Source of the DNA: CAYXGZ01 sp964464755
GTDB lineage: Bacteria; Planctomycetota; MHYJ01; JACPRB01
Length of the DNA: 29,575 nucleotides
Assembly (NCBI GenBank): GCA_964464755.1
Contig: CAYXGZ010000046.1
Coordinates: 1 to 29,575 of the forward strand
Direction of reading: 5' to 3'
The notes under the pieces are model-generated. The model was not told the origin of the DNA. It saw only the letters and a list, made by a program, of their open reading frames with translations, and searched no databases. The position numbers and the translations under genes are program-made. How positions within the stretch are numbered: position 1 is the first letter of the stretch; each line of letters begins with the position of its first letter. Below are positions 22,891 through 29,575 of this stretch, one piece after another.

Positions 22891-23937
22891 CTACCAGGGG
22901 CGGAGGACGACCTTCCCCGCGGTCGAGTCCTTCGCCTGGATCGTGGCGAAGGCCTTCTCGAAATCGGCCATCGGGAACTGGTGGGTGACGATGGGGCGCG
23001 GGTCGAGCCGGCCGGAATCCATGAGCCGCTGCATCTCCTCCCAGGTCTCGAACATCAGCCGGCCGACGATGCCGAGCACCGTGCGCCCGTTCATGATCAC
23101 CTGGTTGGCCCAGTCGAGCTGGATCGGCCGCGACGGCAGGCCGAACGCGACGCACGTGCCGCCCTTGCGGAGGCTGTCGAGCGCGTTCGAGATGGCGCCC
23201 GCGTGCCCGGACATCTCGAGGGAGACGTCGAGCCCGGAGCCGCCGCCGCGCTTCCGGAGCGTCGCGACGAGGTCCGGGTCGGCCCCGTTCAGCAGCTCGT
23301 GCGCGCCCATCTTGCGCGCCAGCTCCATGCGGGCCGGGTTGACGTCGATCGCGTAGATCGTCGAGGCCTCGAGCGCCTTCGCGACGGCGATCGCGAAGAG
23401 GCCCACGGGGCCGCAACCGAAGACGGCGACGGACTTCCCCTTCACCTTCGCGGCGCTCACGGCGTGGACCGCGTTGCCCATGGGCTCCATGAGGGTCCCG
23501 ACCTCGGGCGGCAGGGGCGTCGTCTGCTTCCACGCGCAGAGCGCGGGGATCGACACGTATTGCGCCCAGCTGCCGTCCCGGTGGACGCCGATGATCTGCA
23601 GCTTGTCGCAGATGTGCTGGAGGCCGTGCGTGCACTGGTGGCAGCGGCCGCAGGGGACGTGGCTCTCGACCGAGACCCGGTCGCCCGCCTTGAGGTTCCG
23701 CACGGACTTCCCCGTCTCGACGATCTCGCCCGTGAACTCGTGGCCGACGACGACGGGCGGCTTCATCTGGGACTGCGACCAGGCGTCCCAGTTGTAGATG
23801 TGCAGGTCGGTGCCGCAGATCGAGCTCGCGAGCACCTTGATGAGGACGTCCTCGGGGCCGACCGGCGGCATCGGGACGTCGCGGACCGCCAGCCCCGCGG
23901 CGGGCCCGGTCTTCACGAGGGCCTTCATGGTGTCCAT
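22891..23937 (-). CDS. tdh: L-threonine 3-dehydrogenase (zinc-dependent MDR family)
   Basis: A 348-residue cytoplasmic enzyme that oxidises threonine to 2-amino-3-ketobutyrate with NAD. Catalytic zinc site: C41 in SSICGTDLHIYNWDAWSQ, H66-E67 in VVGHEFTGE. Structural zinc: C96, C99, C102 and C110 in CGRCHQCTHGLQHIC. Rossmann motif VAVFGCGPVGLFA; then EMSGHAGAISNAL and the Tdh-typical NGRTVLGIVGRLMFETWEEM. The HIYNWD and RxMFETW phrases separate Tdh from other alcohol dehydrogenases such as sorbitol dehydrogenase. ATG 23937 or ATG 23928 is the start; neither has a ribosome binding site but a strong promoter ends just upstream. No kbl (2-amino-3-ketobutyrate ligase) gene is adjacent. Confidence 0.93.
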   Translation of the reverse strand: MDTMKALVKTGPAAGLAVRDVPMPPVGPEDVLIKVLASSICGTDLHIYNWDAWSQSQMKPPVVVGHEFTGEIVETGKSVRNLKAGDRVSVESHVPCGRCHQCTHGLQHICDKLQIIGVHRDGSWAQYVSIPALCAWKQTTPLPPEVGTLMEPMGNAVHAVSAAKVKGKSVAVFGCGPVGLFAIAVAKALEASTIYAIDVNPARMELARKMGAHELLNGADPDLVATLRKRGGGSGLDVSLEMSGHAGAISNALDSLRKGGTCVAFGLPSRPIQLDWANQVIMNGRTVLGIVGRLMFETWEEMQRLMDSGRLDPRPIVTHQFPMADFEKAFATIQAKDSTAGKVVLRPW

Positions 23938-23947
23938 TGGGGGGCGG

Positions 23948-23976
23948 ATTATACCGGTCCCGGCCGGGGCCGCCAA
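23948..23976 (-). promoter_or_regulatory. Promoter for tdh
   Basis: A perfect TATAAT -10 box (23953-23948 on the minus strand) lies exactly 17 bp from a -35 TTGGCG (23976-23971; 4 of 6 to TTGACA). It fills the gap between the kinase stop (23977) and the tdh ATG (23937), and the predicted transcript would have a leader of only about 4 nt. This is the best sigma-70-type promoter seen in the window and argues that tdh is transcribed separately from the kinase gene. Confidence 0.7.
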
Positions 23977-26658
23977 CTAACGGAGCGAATCGACGATCTG
24001 CTTCAGGTCCTGGCGGCCCGGGGCGAGCTCGAGGGCCTTCGAGAAATCCTGGCATGCGCCCTGGCGGTTGCCGACGCCGAGCCGGACCTGGCCGCGGAGG
24101 ATCCACGCGTCCACGTAGGTCTCCCGAAGCGAGATCGCGAGCCCCGCCCACTCCTCGGTCTTCTGCACGGCCTCCGTCGCGTCGAGCCGGAGCTCCGCGA
24201 GCGCCTGGGCCGCCTCCCACCAGCAGCTCCCGATGGCGTGCGCGGCTGTCGGACCGCGCCGGTTCGGCCCGGCCGTGCTCTCGGCCCCCCTCGCCGCGGC
24301 GAGGATCGACTCCGCGGTTCCCGCCTTCCGGGACCTGAGGTACTTGATCTTCCAGGCGTAGGCCCAGGCCGACTCGGAGTCCTCCGCGTCCTTCTGAGAG
24401 GGGAGCTTCTGGAAGCGGGCCATGAAGGCGATGCTGTCGTCCAGCGCCTTCGTCGGGTCCTCCCCCGCCGAGAGCTGGAGCATCCCGAGGTGAACGGAGT
24501 TGTTCGCCATCCGGTAGAGGTAGGATCCGAATCCGAGGTCCAGGAGCCGGTCGACGTGCTTCGCGCACAGGTCACCGTTCTCCTTCAGCATCCGCCGGCA
24601 CTTCGCAAAGGCCTCCTGGGGCTGATCGGCGGAGCCCCGGACGAGGTACCAGTAATACTTGTCCGCGAGCTCCGCAAGCCGGAGCGCGACCTGGGAATCG
24701 TCCGGCCGCAGCCGCAGCGCCTGGTGCATCCAGCGCTCGGCGTCCTCGAAGAGCTCCGGCTTCGCGGCCCCGGGGACGTTCACGTCGCCGATCGCCCCCA
24801 TCACGAGTTCGCCGGCCCTGCGGACGTGGTACGACGACGACTCCAGGATGCGGGCCGCCTTGACGGCGTGGCTGGCGGCCTCGCCGTCGCGGCCCAGGCG
24901 GGCGGCGGCCGTCGCCGCGAGGTCGAACCACCGGGCGTCCGGCCGGGCGGAGGCCAGGGAGATCGCCCGCTTCGAGACGTCCTCGAGCCGCGCCCGGTCC
25001 GTGCCGGCCTCCGCGAGCGCGAGCTGGACCCGGGCGTACTCCGCCTCCTCCCCGGTCGCCGACTTCGCGGCGAACGCCAGACGTTCCCTCGCCTTGTCCA
25101 GCGCCTGGTCGGCCTTGTTCGACCAGACGCGGCGCTGGGTCTGGTCCGCGTCCGTGAGCTGGGCGAAACGCAGCAGGTGCTGCTGGGCGTTCCGGAGGTG
25201 CTCGGTGCCCAGCACGAGGGCGTGCCGGGCCTCCTCGCGGTAAGGGTCCTTCGTCTGCGCGGCGAAGTCCCGGAACAGGGCCAGGGCCTCCTCGAGGTGG
25301 CGCACGGCCTCCTCCGGCCGGTCGAGGAGGATGTAGGCGTTCCCCTTGTGCGCCAGGACGCTGGCGCGGCAGAGCAGGTCCGGGGCGCTCGCGCGATCCA
25401 GTTCCGTGATCATCGCCTCAAGTCGCCGGTCCTCGGCCGCCATCGGCCGCGGTGGATCGTGCAGCACCGCCTGCCACTCGACGATGCGGCGTCCGATCGC
25501 CTCGATGTCCGCCAGCGCGTCCTGGGCCTTCCGCTTCGAGGCCTCCGCCTCCAGCTCCGTCCGGCGCAGTTCCTCCACGCGGAGCGTGTCCCGCTTCGCC
25601 GAGATCACGAGCACGGCGACCAGCGCCACGGCCAGCGCCGCCACCCCGGCCAGGCCCGCCGCCAGCCCCTTGTTCTTGCGCGTCCACCTCGCGAGCCGGA
25701 CGCCGAGCGAGGGGACGTGGGCCGACACGGGCTCGCCGAGCAGGAAGCGCTGGAGGTCGTCCGCGAGCGCCCGCGCCGTCGGGTAGCGCCGCTTCGGATC
25801 CTTGTCCATCGCCTTGAGGATCACGGCGTCCAGGTCCGCGGGGATCCTGGCGTTGTGCGCGGAGGGCTTGGGCGGATCCGCGGTCACGACGTTGTGCAGC
25901 GTCTCCTGCAGGCTGCGGCCCTGGGAGGGCGCCTTGCCCGTCGCGAGCCAGTACAGCGTTGCGCCGAGGCTGTACACGTCGGTCGCCCGGCCGAGGTCGC
26001 GTTTCGCCTGGGCCTGCTCGGGCGACATGAAGTTGGGCGTGCCGACCAAGGCGCCGGACACCGAGAGCGACTGGTCGCCGCCCAGCGATTTCGCGAGGCC
26101 GAAGTCGAGCACGTAAACCTGCCCGTCCTTCCCCACCATGATGTTGTGGGGCTTCACGTCGCGGTGGATCACGCCCTTCGAGTGGGCGAAGTCGAGGCCG
26201 ATGGCCGCGTCGCGCACGATCTCCGCCGCCCGCTGCAGCGGGAGCTTCCGGACGTCGTACGAGTTGGCCCCCACCCCGTCGATGAACTGGATCGCGAGGT
26301 ACGGGAACGGCTGCTCGGAGGCCTCGTAGACCTGCGCGATGTTCGGGTGCACGAGGCGGGCGGAGGTCTGGGCCTCGCGGAGGAAGCGGGCGACCTCCTG
26401 CGCGTCCCCCGCCCCCTTGATCATCTTGAGCGCGACCCAGCGGCCGAGGTCCGGGTCCCAGGCCTGGTAGACGATGCCCATGCCGCCCTGGCCGAGTTCC
26501 TTGACGGCGATGAACTTGCCGACCTGGGAGCCGCCGCGCTTCAGGGCGTCGCGGACCTCGGCGGGGACGAGGGCCCGGCCCCGGCTCGCCGACAGGCTGT
26601 CGGCGCGGTGTACCGGCGTCGTGAGGTCGGCCGGGGTGTCGAGGGTGTCGCCGTCCAT
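23977..26658 (-). CDS. Ser/Thr protein kinase with transmembrane helix and TPR-type C-terminus
   Basis: An 893-residue protein. After a 45-residue lead, the Hanks-type kinase covers about 49-310: GQGGMGIVYQ (56-65), K78 in VALKMIK, catalytic HRDVKPHN (165-172), DFG (185-187), SPE in place of APE (212-214), and CDxYSLG-like TDVYSLGATLYWLATG. A transmembrane helix lies at about 331-353 (GLAAGLAGVAALAVALVAVL). The ~540-residue C-terminus is helical and TPR-like: KGNAYILLDRPEEAVRHLEEAL, ERWMHQALRLRPDDSQVALRLAEL, ILRGQVRLGVGNRQGACQDFSKAL. No FHA domain, unlike the kinase at 5455-9174. This plan is common in Planctomycetota kinases. Targets are unknown. ATG 26658 is 14 bp after the bioB stop, with a weak GGAA upstream. 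Confidence 0.93.
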   Translation of the reverse strand: MDGDTLDTPADLTTPVHRADSLSASRGRALVPAEVRDALKRGGSQVGKFIAVKELGQGGMGIVYQAWDPDLGRWVALKMIKGAGDAQEVARFLREAQTSARLVHPNIAQVYEASEQPFPYLAIQFIDGVGANSYDVRKLPLQRAAEIVRDAAIGLDFAHSKGVIHRDVKPHNIMVGKDGQVYVLDFGLAKSLGGDQSLSVSGALVGTPNFMSPEQAQAKRDLGRATDVYSLGATLYWLATGKAPSQGRSLQETLHNVVTADPPKPSAHNARIPADLDAVILKAMDKDPKRRYPTARALADDLQRFLLGEPVSAHVPSLGVRLARWTRKNKGLAAGLAGVAALAVALVAVLVISAKRDTLRVEELRRTELEAEASKRKAQDALADIEAIGRRIVEWQAVLHDPPRPMAAEDRRLEAMITELDRASAPDLLCRASVLAHKGNAYILLDRPEEAVRHLEEALALFRDFAAQTKDPYREEARHALVLGTEHLRNAQQHLLRFAQLTDADQTQRRVWSNKADQALDKARERLAFAAKSATGEEAEYARVQLALAEAGTDRARLEDVSKRAISLASARPDARWFDLAATAAARLGRDGEAASHAVKAARILESSSYHVRRAGELVMGAIGDVNVPGAAKPELFEDAERWMHQALRLRPDDSQVALRLAELADKYYWYLVRGSADQPQEAFAKCRRMLKENGDLCAKHVDRLLDLGFGSYLYRMANNSVHLGMLQLSAGEDPTKALDDSIAFMARFQKLPSQKDAEDSESAWAYAWKIKYLRSRKAGTAESILAAARGAESTAGPNRRGPTAAHAIGSCWWEAAQALAELRLDATEAVQKTEEWAGLAISLRETYVDAWILRGQVRLGVGNRQGACQDFSKALELAPGRQDLKQIVDSLR

Positions 26659-26669
26659 GATTCCGGGAA

Positions 26670-26675
26670 ATTCTA
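26670..26675 (-). promoter_or_regulatory. Possible -10 box for the second kinase gene
   Basis: TAGAAT (5 of 6 to TATAAT) overlaps the bioB stop codon and ends 11 nt before ATG 26658. No -35 partner is visible. It may be chance, and the gene can be read from the bioB operon. Confidence 0.25.
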
Positions 26676-27662
26676 ACCCGGAACGGGCGCGGGCTCCTCG
26701 AGGATCTCGAATCCCGCGTCCGCGATCATCTGGTGATCGAGGTTCGGGGCGTTGCCGGGCGTCGTCAGGTAGCCCGCGGTGAAGATCGAGTTGCAGGGCC
26801 AGAGGACGAGCGGCTGGAGCGTGCGCAGGTTGACCTCGCGGCCGCCCGCGATGCGGATGTCGCGCTCGGGGTTCACGAAGCGGAAGAGGCAGAGCACGCG
26901 GAGGCACTTGCGGGGGTCGGGCGGCGCCTGGCCCGCCATCGCGGTGCCGGGCCGCGCGTCGAGGAAGTTCACCGGGATGGACGTCGCCCCGGACTTCCGC
27001 GCCGCGAAGGCCATGTCGACGATGTCCCCGTCGCCCTCGCCCATGCCGACGATGCCGCCGCTGCAGGCCTCGAGGCCCGCCTCCTGGACGCGGCGCACGG
27101 TCTCCCAGCGGTCCTGCCAGGTGTGCGTCGAGCAGATCTCCGGGAAGCGCGCCTCGCTCGTCTCGAGGTTGTGGTTGAAGCGGTCGACGCCGGCCTCCTT
27201 GAGGCGGCGCGCCTGCTCGTCGGTCACGTTGCCGAGCGACGTGCAGATCCGCAGGCCGACGGTGTCCTTGATCTCGCGCGCGGCCGCGCAGATCGTCTCG
27301 AGCTCCTTCTCGGCGGGCCCGCGGGTCGAGGTGACGATGCAGAACTTCCAGGCCTTCGCCTCCTTGGCCTTGCGGGCCGCGGAGACGATCTCGTCCTTCG
27401 ACATGAGGCGGTAGCGCTCGATCGGGGACTCGGCGACGGAGGACTGGGAGCAGAACCCGCAGTCCTCGGGGCAGAGCCCGCTCTTGGCGTTGAGGAGGAC
27501 GTGGATCTTCACCTTGTTGCCGTGGAAGTGCCGGCGGACCCGGTACGCGGCCTGGAGCAGCGGCAGGAACTCCGGCTCCGGGGCGGAGAGCACGGCGAGG
27601 GCCTCCTCGCGCGTCGGGGGCCGGCCCGCGATGGAGCGGTCGGCGATCGCTTCCCAGTTCAT
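26673..27662 (-). CDS. bioB: Biotin synthase
   Basis: A 329-residue radical SAM enzyme that inserts sulfur into dethiobiotin to make biotin. The [4Fe-4S] motif C64-x3-C68-x2-C71 is in SGLCPEDCGFCSQSS. Second-cluster ligands are C108 (KFCIVTSTRG), the cysteine in LRICTSLGNV, the cysteine in EACSGGIVGMGEG, and Arg in EVNLRTLQPL. FNHNLETS and NFLDARPGT are further family signatures, and length is normal. Its ATG overlaps the stop of the Nfu-like gene (ATGA). No bioA, bioD or bioF is present, so it is not in a biotin operon here. Biotin synthase uses up its auxiliary cluster as the sulfur source, which makes the coupled Fe-S scaffold-like gene notable. Confidence 0.97.
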   Translation of the reverse strand: MNWEAIADRSIAGRPPTREEALAVLSAPEPEFLPLLQAAYRVRRHFHGNKVKIHVLLNAKSGLCPEDCGFCSQSSVAESPIERYRLMSKDEIVSAARKAKEAKAWKFCIVTSTRGPAEKELETICAAAREIKDTVGLRICTSLGNVTDEQARRLKEAGVDRFNHNLETSEARFPEICSTHTWQDRWETVRRVQEAGLEACSGGIVGMGEGDGDIVDMAFAARKSGATSIPVNFLDARPGTAMAGQAPPDPRKCLRVLCLFRFVNPERDIRIAGGREVNLRTLQPLVLWPCNSIFTAGYLTTPGNAPNLDHQMIADAGFEILEEPAPVPG

Positions 27663-27928
27663 GCGCCGAAGTGCTCCGCGACGATCCGGCCGAGGCGCTC
27701 GGAGAGCCCCTCCCACGGCGCGGCCGGGTCCTTGGTGACGGTGACGAAGTTCGCGACCATGAAGACGGAGCGGACGCCCTCGACGGCGAAGAGGCGGGCG
27801 GCGAGCGGCTCGTCCGCGGCGGACGCGGCGTCCGCGAACGTCCGCGCCTTCGCCGACACGGCCCGGTCCAGCGTGATCTTCAGGCTGTTCGGGTTCGGCG
27901 TCGGATCCACTCGGACCTGCGCGGGCAT
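27659..27928 (-). CDS. Stand-alone Nfu N-terminal domain protein
   Basis: An 89-residue protein made of the Nfu_N domain alone: DPTPNPNSLKITLDRAVS, PLAARLFAVEGVRSVFMVANFVTVTKDPAAPWEGL. In Nfu Fe-S carriers this domain precedes a NifU-type domain with CxxC; here that domain is missing and the protein has no cysteine at all, so it cannot itself hold a cluster. It may bind client proteins or a separate carrier. It starts at ATG 27928 after GGGGAG, 6 nt after the diiron gene stop, and overlaps bioB by ATGA. Coupling suggests it serves biotin synthase, for example by presenting it to an Fe-S carrier; this is inference. Confidence 0.85.
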   Translation of the reverse strand: MPAQVRVDPTPNPNSLKITLDRAVSAKARTFADAASAADEPLAARLFAVEGVRSVFMVANFVTVTKDPAAPWEGLSERLGRIVAEHFGA

Positions 27929-27934
27929 GCTCCC

Positions 27935-29191
27935 CTACCCGTAGAAAGGCAGGCCCTCTTCCTTGACCTCCTGCCCGGCCAGCTTGGCCTGCAGGTTGTT
28001 CACGTAGCGCTGGAAGTCCGGGCCCGCGACGTACGCCTCGGGCAGCGCGTTCCGCAGGATCTGCAGGTACTCGCGCGGGTCGGCGATCTTCCGGCCCCGG
28101 GGGTCGTACATGTGGAACTCGTGCAGGCCGCGGCGCCGGAAGAACTTCTCGCTCGGGTGGTAGAGCAGGTCCTCGGGACGGAAGCCCTGCTCGGCGTGGC
28201 CGGTCGAGAGGATCCGGTCGGCGAGCTCCGGCGCCTCGGCCCGCCCGCACTTCGGGAGCCGCGCGCGGATGATCTCCCAGTTCAGCGTGTCCACGACCTC
28301 GATCTTGATCTCCTCGTGGTAGCGGCGCATCGCCTCGCCGTTGAGGAGGTCCTTGAATCCGAACTCGAGGGCGGACTTGCCGCCGCGCTCGTCGCCGAAC
28401 ATCTCCAGGCCGCGGGGGATCCACTTGTTGAGGTGCTTCTGGATCGTCGCGATCGAGACGTTGCCCTCGCCCTTCGAGGCCGAGTGGGCCCAGCGCCGCA
28501 CGGCGCTCACGCCGCTGGCCAGGTGGAAGGCCTCCTCGGCGAGCATCGGGCCCATCGAGGTGGCCATCGGCGCGTAGGAGAACACCGACTGCATCTCGAG
28601 CTGGTACTTGCCGACGCGGTCGATGATCGCGCAGAAGACCGAGTTGTCGACGAAGGAGTCGAAGTAGAGGTTGAAGGCGTCGAGGACGTGCTCGCCCGTC
28701 TCCATCGAGAGCAGGTGGTCCATCGTCTCGGAGGCGATGTCCTTGCCGACGCGGCTCCAGTCGTCCGCCGCGAGGACGTACATCATCTGGTACGCGTGGC
28801 GGAACTCCTCGGCCATGACGCGCAGGACGTCGAACTGGGCCTTGGGGTCCTGGGCCTTCTGGAGCGAGCCCCGGTGCTGCTGGATCGAGCCCAGCTCGGT
28901 CGAGCACTGCGCCTTGATGATCTTCGCGGACTGCAGGATCATCTCGTCGTTGAGCTCCGAGGTCTTGTGGAACTTCGGCTTGCCCGCGAGCTGGCCGACC
29001 TCGATCGTGTCGCTCTTCAGGGGGCCGAGCTTGGCGTAGAGCCGGAAGGGCTCGTGCTTCGGGTAGTGCTTCGACCAGTTCTCGTTGAGGAAGTCGAGCT
29101 CGGGGAAGTAGCGCTTCTGCCAGTCCACCATCCGCTTGTGGAGGTGCGCCGGCAGTTCCGCGGTGTCCGTCGTGTCGAGGTAGGTGGCCAT
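27935..29191 (-). CDS. PaaA/BoxB-like ferritin-fold diiron protein
   Basis: A 418-residue protein with the four-helix diiron pattern of the phenylacetyl-CoA epoxidase PaaA and benzoyl-CoA epoxidase BoxB family. Likely iron ligands are E99 (QCSTELGSI), E129 and H132 (AEEFRHAYQMM), a glutamate near 199 (GKYQLEMQ), and E220 and H223 (LAEEAFHLASG). The region AFNLYFDSFVDNSVFCAIIDRVGKYQL and the following MFGDERGG are BoxB/PaaA-like. Such enzymes oxygenate CoA thioesters of aromatic acids with a reductase. The partner subunits (PaaB, C, D, E or BoxA) are not in the window. ATG 29191 is chosen over the open frame to 29233 because AGGAAG lies 6 nt upstream. Function is uncertain. Confidence 0.8.
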   Translation of the reverse strand: MATYLDTTDTAELPAHLHKRMVDWQKRYFPELDFLNENWSKHYPKHEPFRLYAKLGPLKSDTIEVGQLAGKPKFHKTSELNDEMILQSAKIIKAQCSTELGSIQQHRGSLQKAQDPKAQFDVLRVMAEEFRHAYQMMYVLAADDWSRVGKDIASETMDHLLSMETGEHVLDAFNLYFDSFVDNSVFCAIIDRVGKYQLEMQSVFSYAPMATSMGPMLAEEAFHLASGVSAVRRWAHSASKGEGNVSIATIQKHLNKWIPRGLEMFGDERGGKSALEFGFKDLLNGEAMRRYHEEIKIEVVDTLNWEIIRARLPKCGRAEAPELADRILSTGHAEQGFRPEDLLYHPSEKFFRRRGLHEFHMYDPRGRKIADPREYLQILRNALPEAYVAGPDFQRYVNNLQAKLAGQEVKEEGLPFYG

Positions 29192-29197
29192 CCGGTG

Positions 29198-29203
29198 CTT
29201 CCT
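29198..29203 (-). promoter_or_regulatory. Shine-Dalgarno site deciding the diiron gene start
   Basis: AGGAAG on the minus strand, 6 nt before ATG 29191. It favours this start over the GTG at 29233. Confidence 0.65.
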
Positions 29204-29266
29204 GATTGCGTAACCACGTTCCGTCGACCCCACTCTAACGGGAGCGGCGGGGAGAGTCCATAGCTC

Positions 29267-29575
29267 CTACCCGAGGTCGACCCAGACGCTCTTCGTGATC
29301 GTGTACTGGTCGAGGGCGTCGCGGCCCAGCTCGCGCCCGAAGCCGCTGGCCTTGTAGCCGCCGAAGGGCAGCGCGGGGTCGTAGAGGTTGTACGTGTTCA
29401 CCCAGACCGTGCCGGCCTTCACGGCCCGCGCGACCCGGTGCGCCTTCTTGACGTCCTTGGTCCACACCGCCGCGGCCAGGCCGTAGGGCGAGTCGTTGGC
29501 CTGGACGACGGCGTCCGCCGGATCCTTGAACGGGATGACGGACAGGACCGGTCCGAAGATCTCCTCGCGGGCCAC
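29267..29575 (-). CDS. Aldehyde dehydrogenase, C-terminal part (5' end outside window)
   Basis: The last 102 residues of an NAD(P)-dependent aldehyde dehydrogenase, open to the window edge. EEIFGPVLSVIPF contains the conserved cofactor-binding EIFGP. SPYGLAAAVWTKDVKKAHRVARAVKAGTVWVNTYN and PFGGYKASGFGRELGRDALDQYT are standard C-terminal signatures of the ALDH1/betaine aldehyde dehydrogenase-like group. The catalytic cysteine lies upstream, outside the window. It is 75 bp ahead of the diiron gene on the same strand, so the two may work in one catabolic route. Substrate cannot be told. Confidence 0.95.
   Translation of the reverse strand: MAREEIFGPVLSVIPFKDPADAVVQANDSPYGLAAAVWTKDVKKAHRVARAVKAGTVWVNTYNLYDPALPFGGYKASGFGRELGRDALDQYTITKSVWVDLG

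Noticed and set aside
1..29575. CRISPR arrays, tRNA, rRNA and insertion sequences.
   Set aside because: No spaced direct repeats, no T-loop GGTTCGAAT-type signatures, no rRNA-like stretches and no transposase frames were found in either strand.

Overview
This is a GC-rich window packed with coding sequence. It holds 24 protein-coding genes, two of them cut by the window edges, with almost no intergenic space. The gene content fits a Gram-negative-type bacterium of the Planctomycetota or a related deep phylum: two transmembrane Ser/Thr kinases with long C-terminal repeat regions, a large HEAT-repeat exported protein, System II cytochrome c biogenesis (ResB/CcsA), a PilT ATPase, a lipoprotein signal peptide and a mitochondrial-type aconitase. 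No rRNA or tRNA is present, so this assignment is an inference from gene families.

Left edge (1-1485): the 3' end of an aconitase gene and a SixA-type phosphatase, both on the + strand. They are followed by an unusually AT-rich 142-bp gap. That gap contains what looks like the chromosome-dimer resolution site dif (1362-1389), with an ATAA/TTATGTT core almost identical to the classical dif core. A secreted protein of unknown family follows.

Region 2263-10919 (all - strand): a translationally coupled run pilT, membrane TPR protein, purE and xerC; then a 1239-residue FHA-kinase-repeat protein; then a coupled pair of a SurA-like lipoprotein and a YggS-family PLP protein. Region 10996-12795: xerD on + and a zinc-ribbon membrane protein on -. 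Having both xerC and xerD within 10 kb of a dif-like site is the most striking arrangement here. Both genes left of the site point right, and 17 of the 22 genes right of it point left, as expected at a replication terminus.

Region 12840-17989 (+): a Cu(I) P1B-ATPase, a HEAT-repeat exported protein and a YjbQ-family gene whose reading frame is broken by one in-frame TGA, with a well-conserved tail continuing to 17989.

Region 17986-22632 (-): a coupled cytochrome c maturation cluster, resB, a metallo-beta-lactamase-fold hydrolase and ccsA. Its 258-bp upstream gap holds a long, foldable stem-loop of unknown identity. Region 22891-29575 (-): an aldehyde dehydrogenase fragment, a PaaA/BoxB-like diiron protein, a stand-alone Nfu N-terminal domain coupled to biotin synthase, a second Ser/Thr kinase, and threonine dehydrogenase with its own consensus-like promoter.

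Several genes lack a Shine-Dalgarno sequence and instead have a -10-like hexamer 7 to 11 nt before the start codon. This suggests that leaderless or near-leaderless transcripts are common in this organism.
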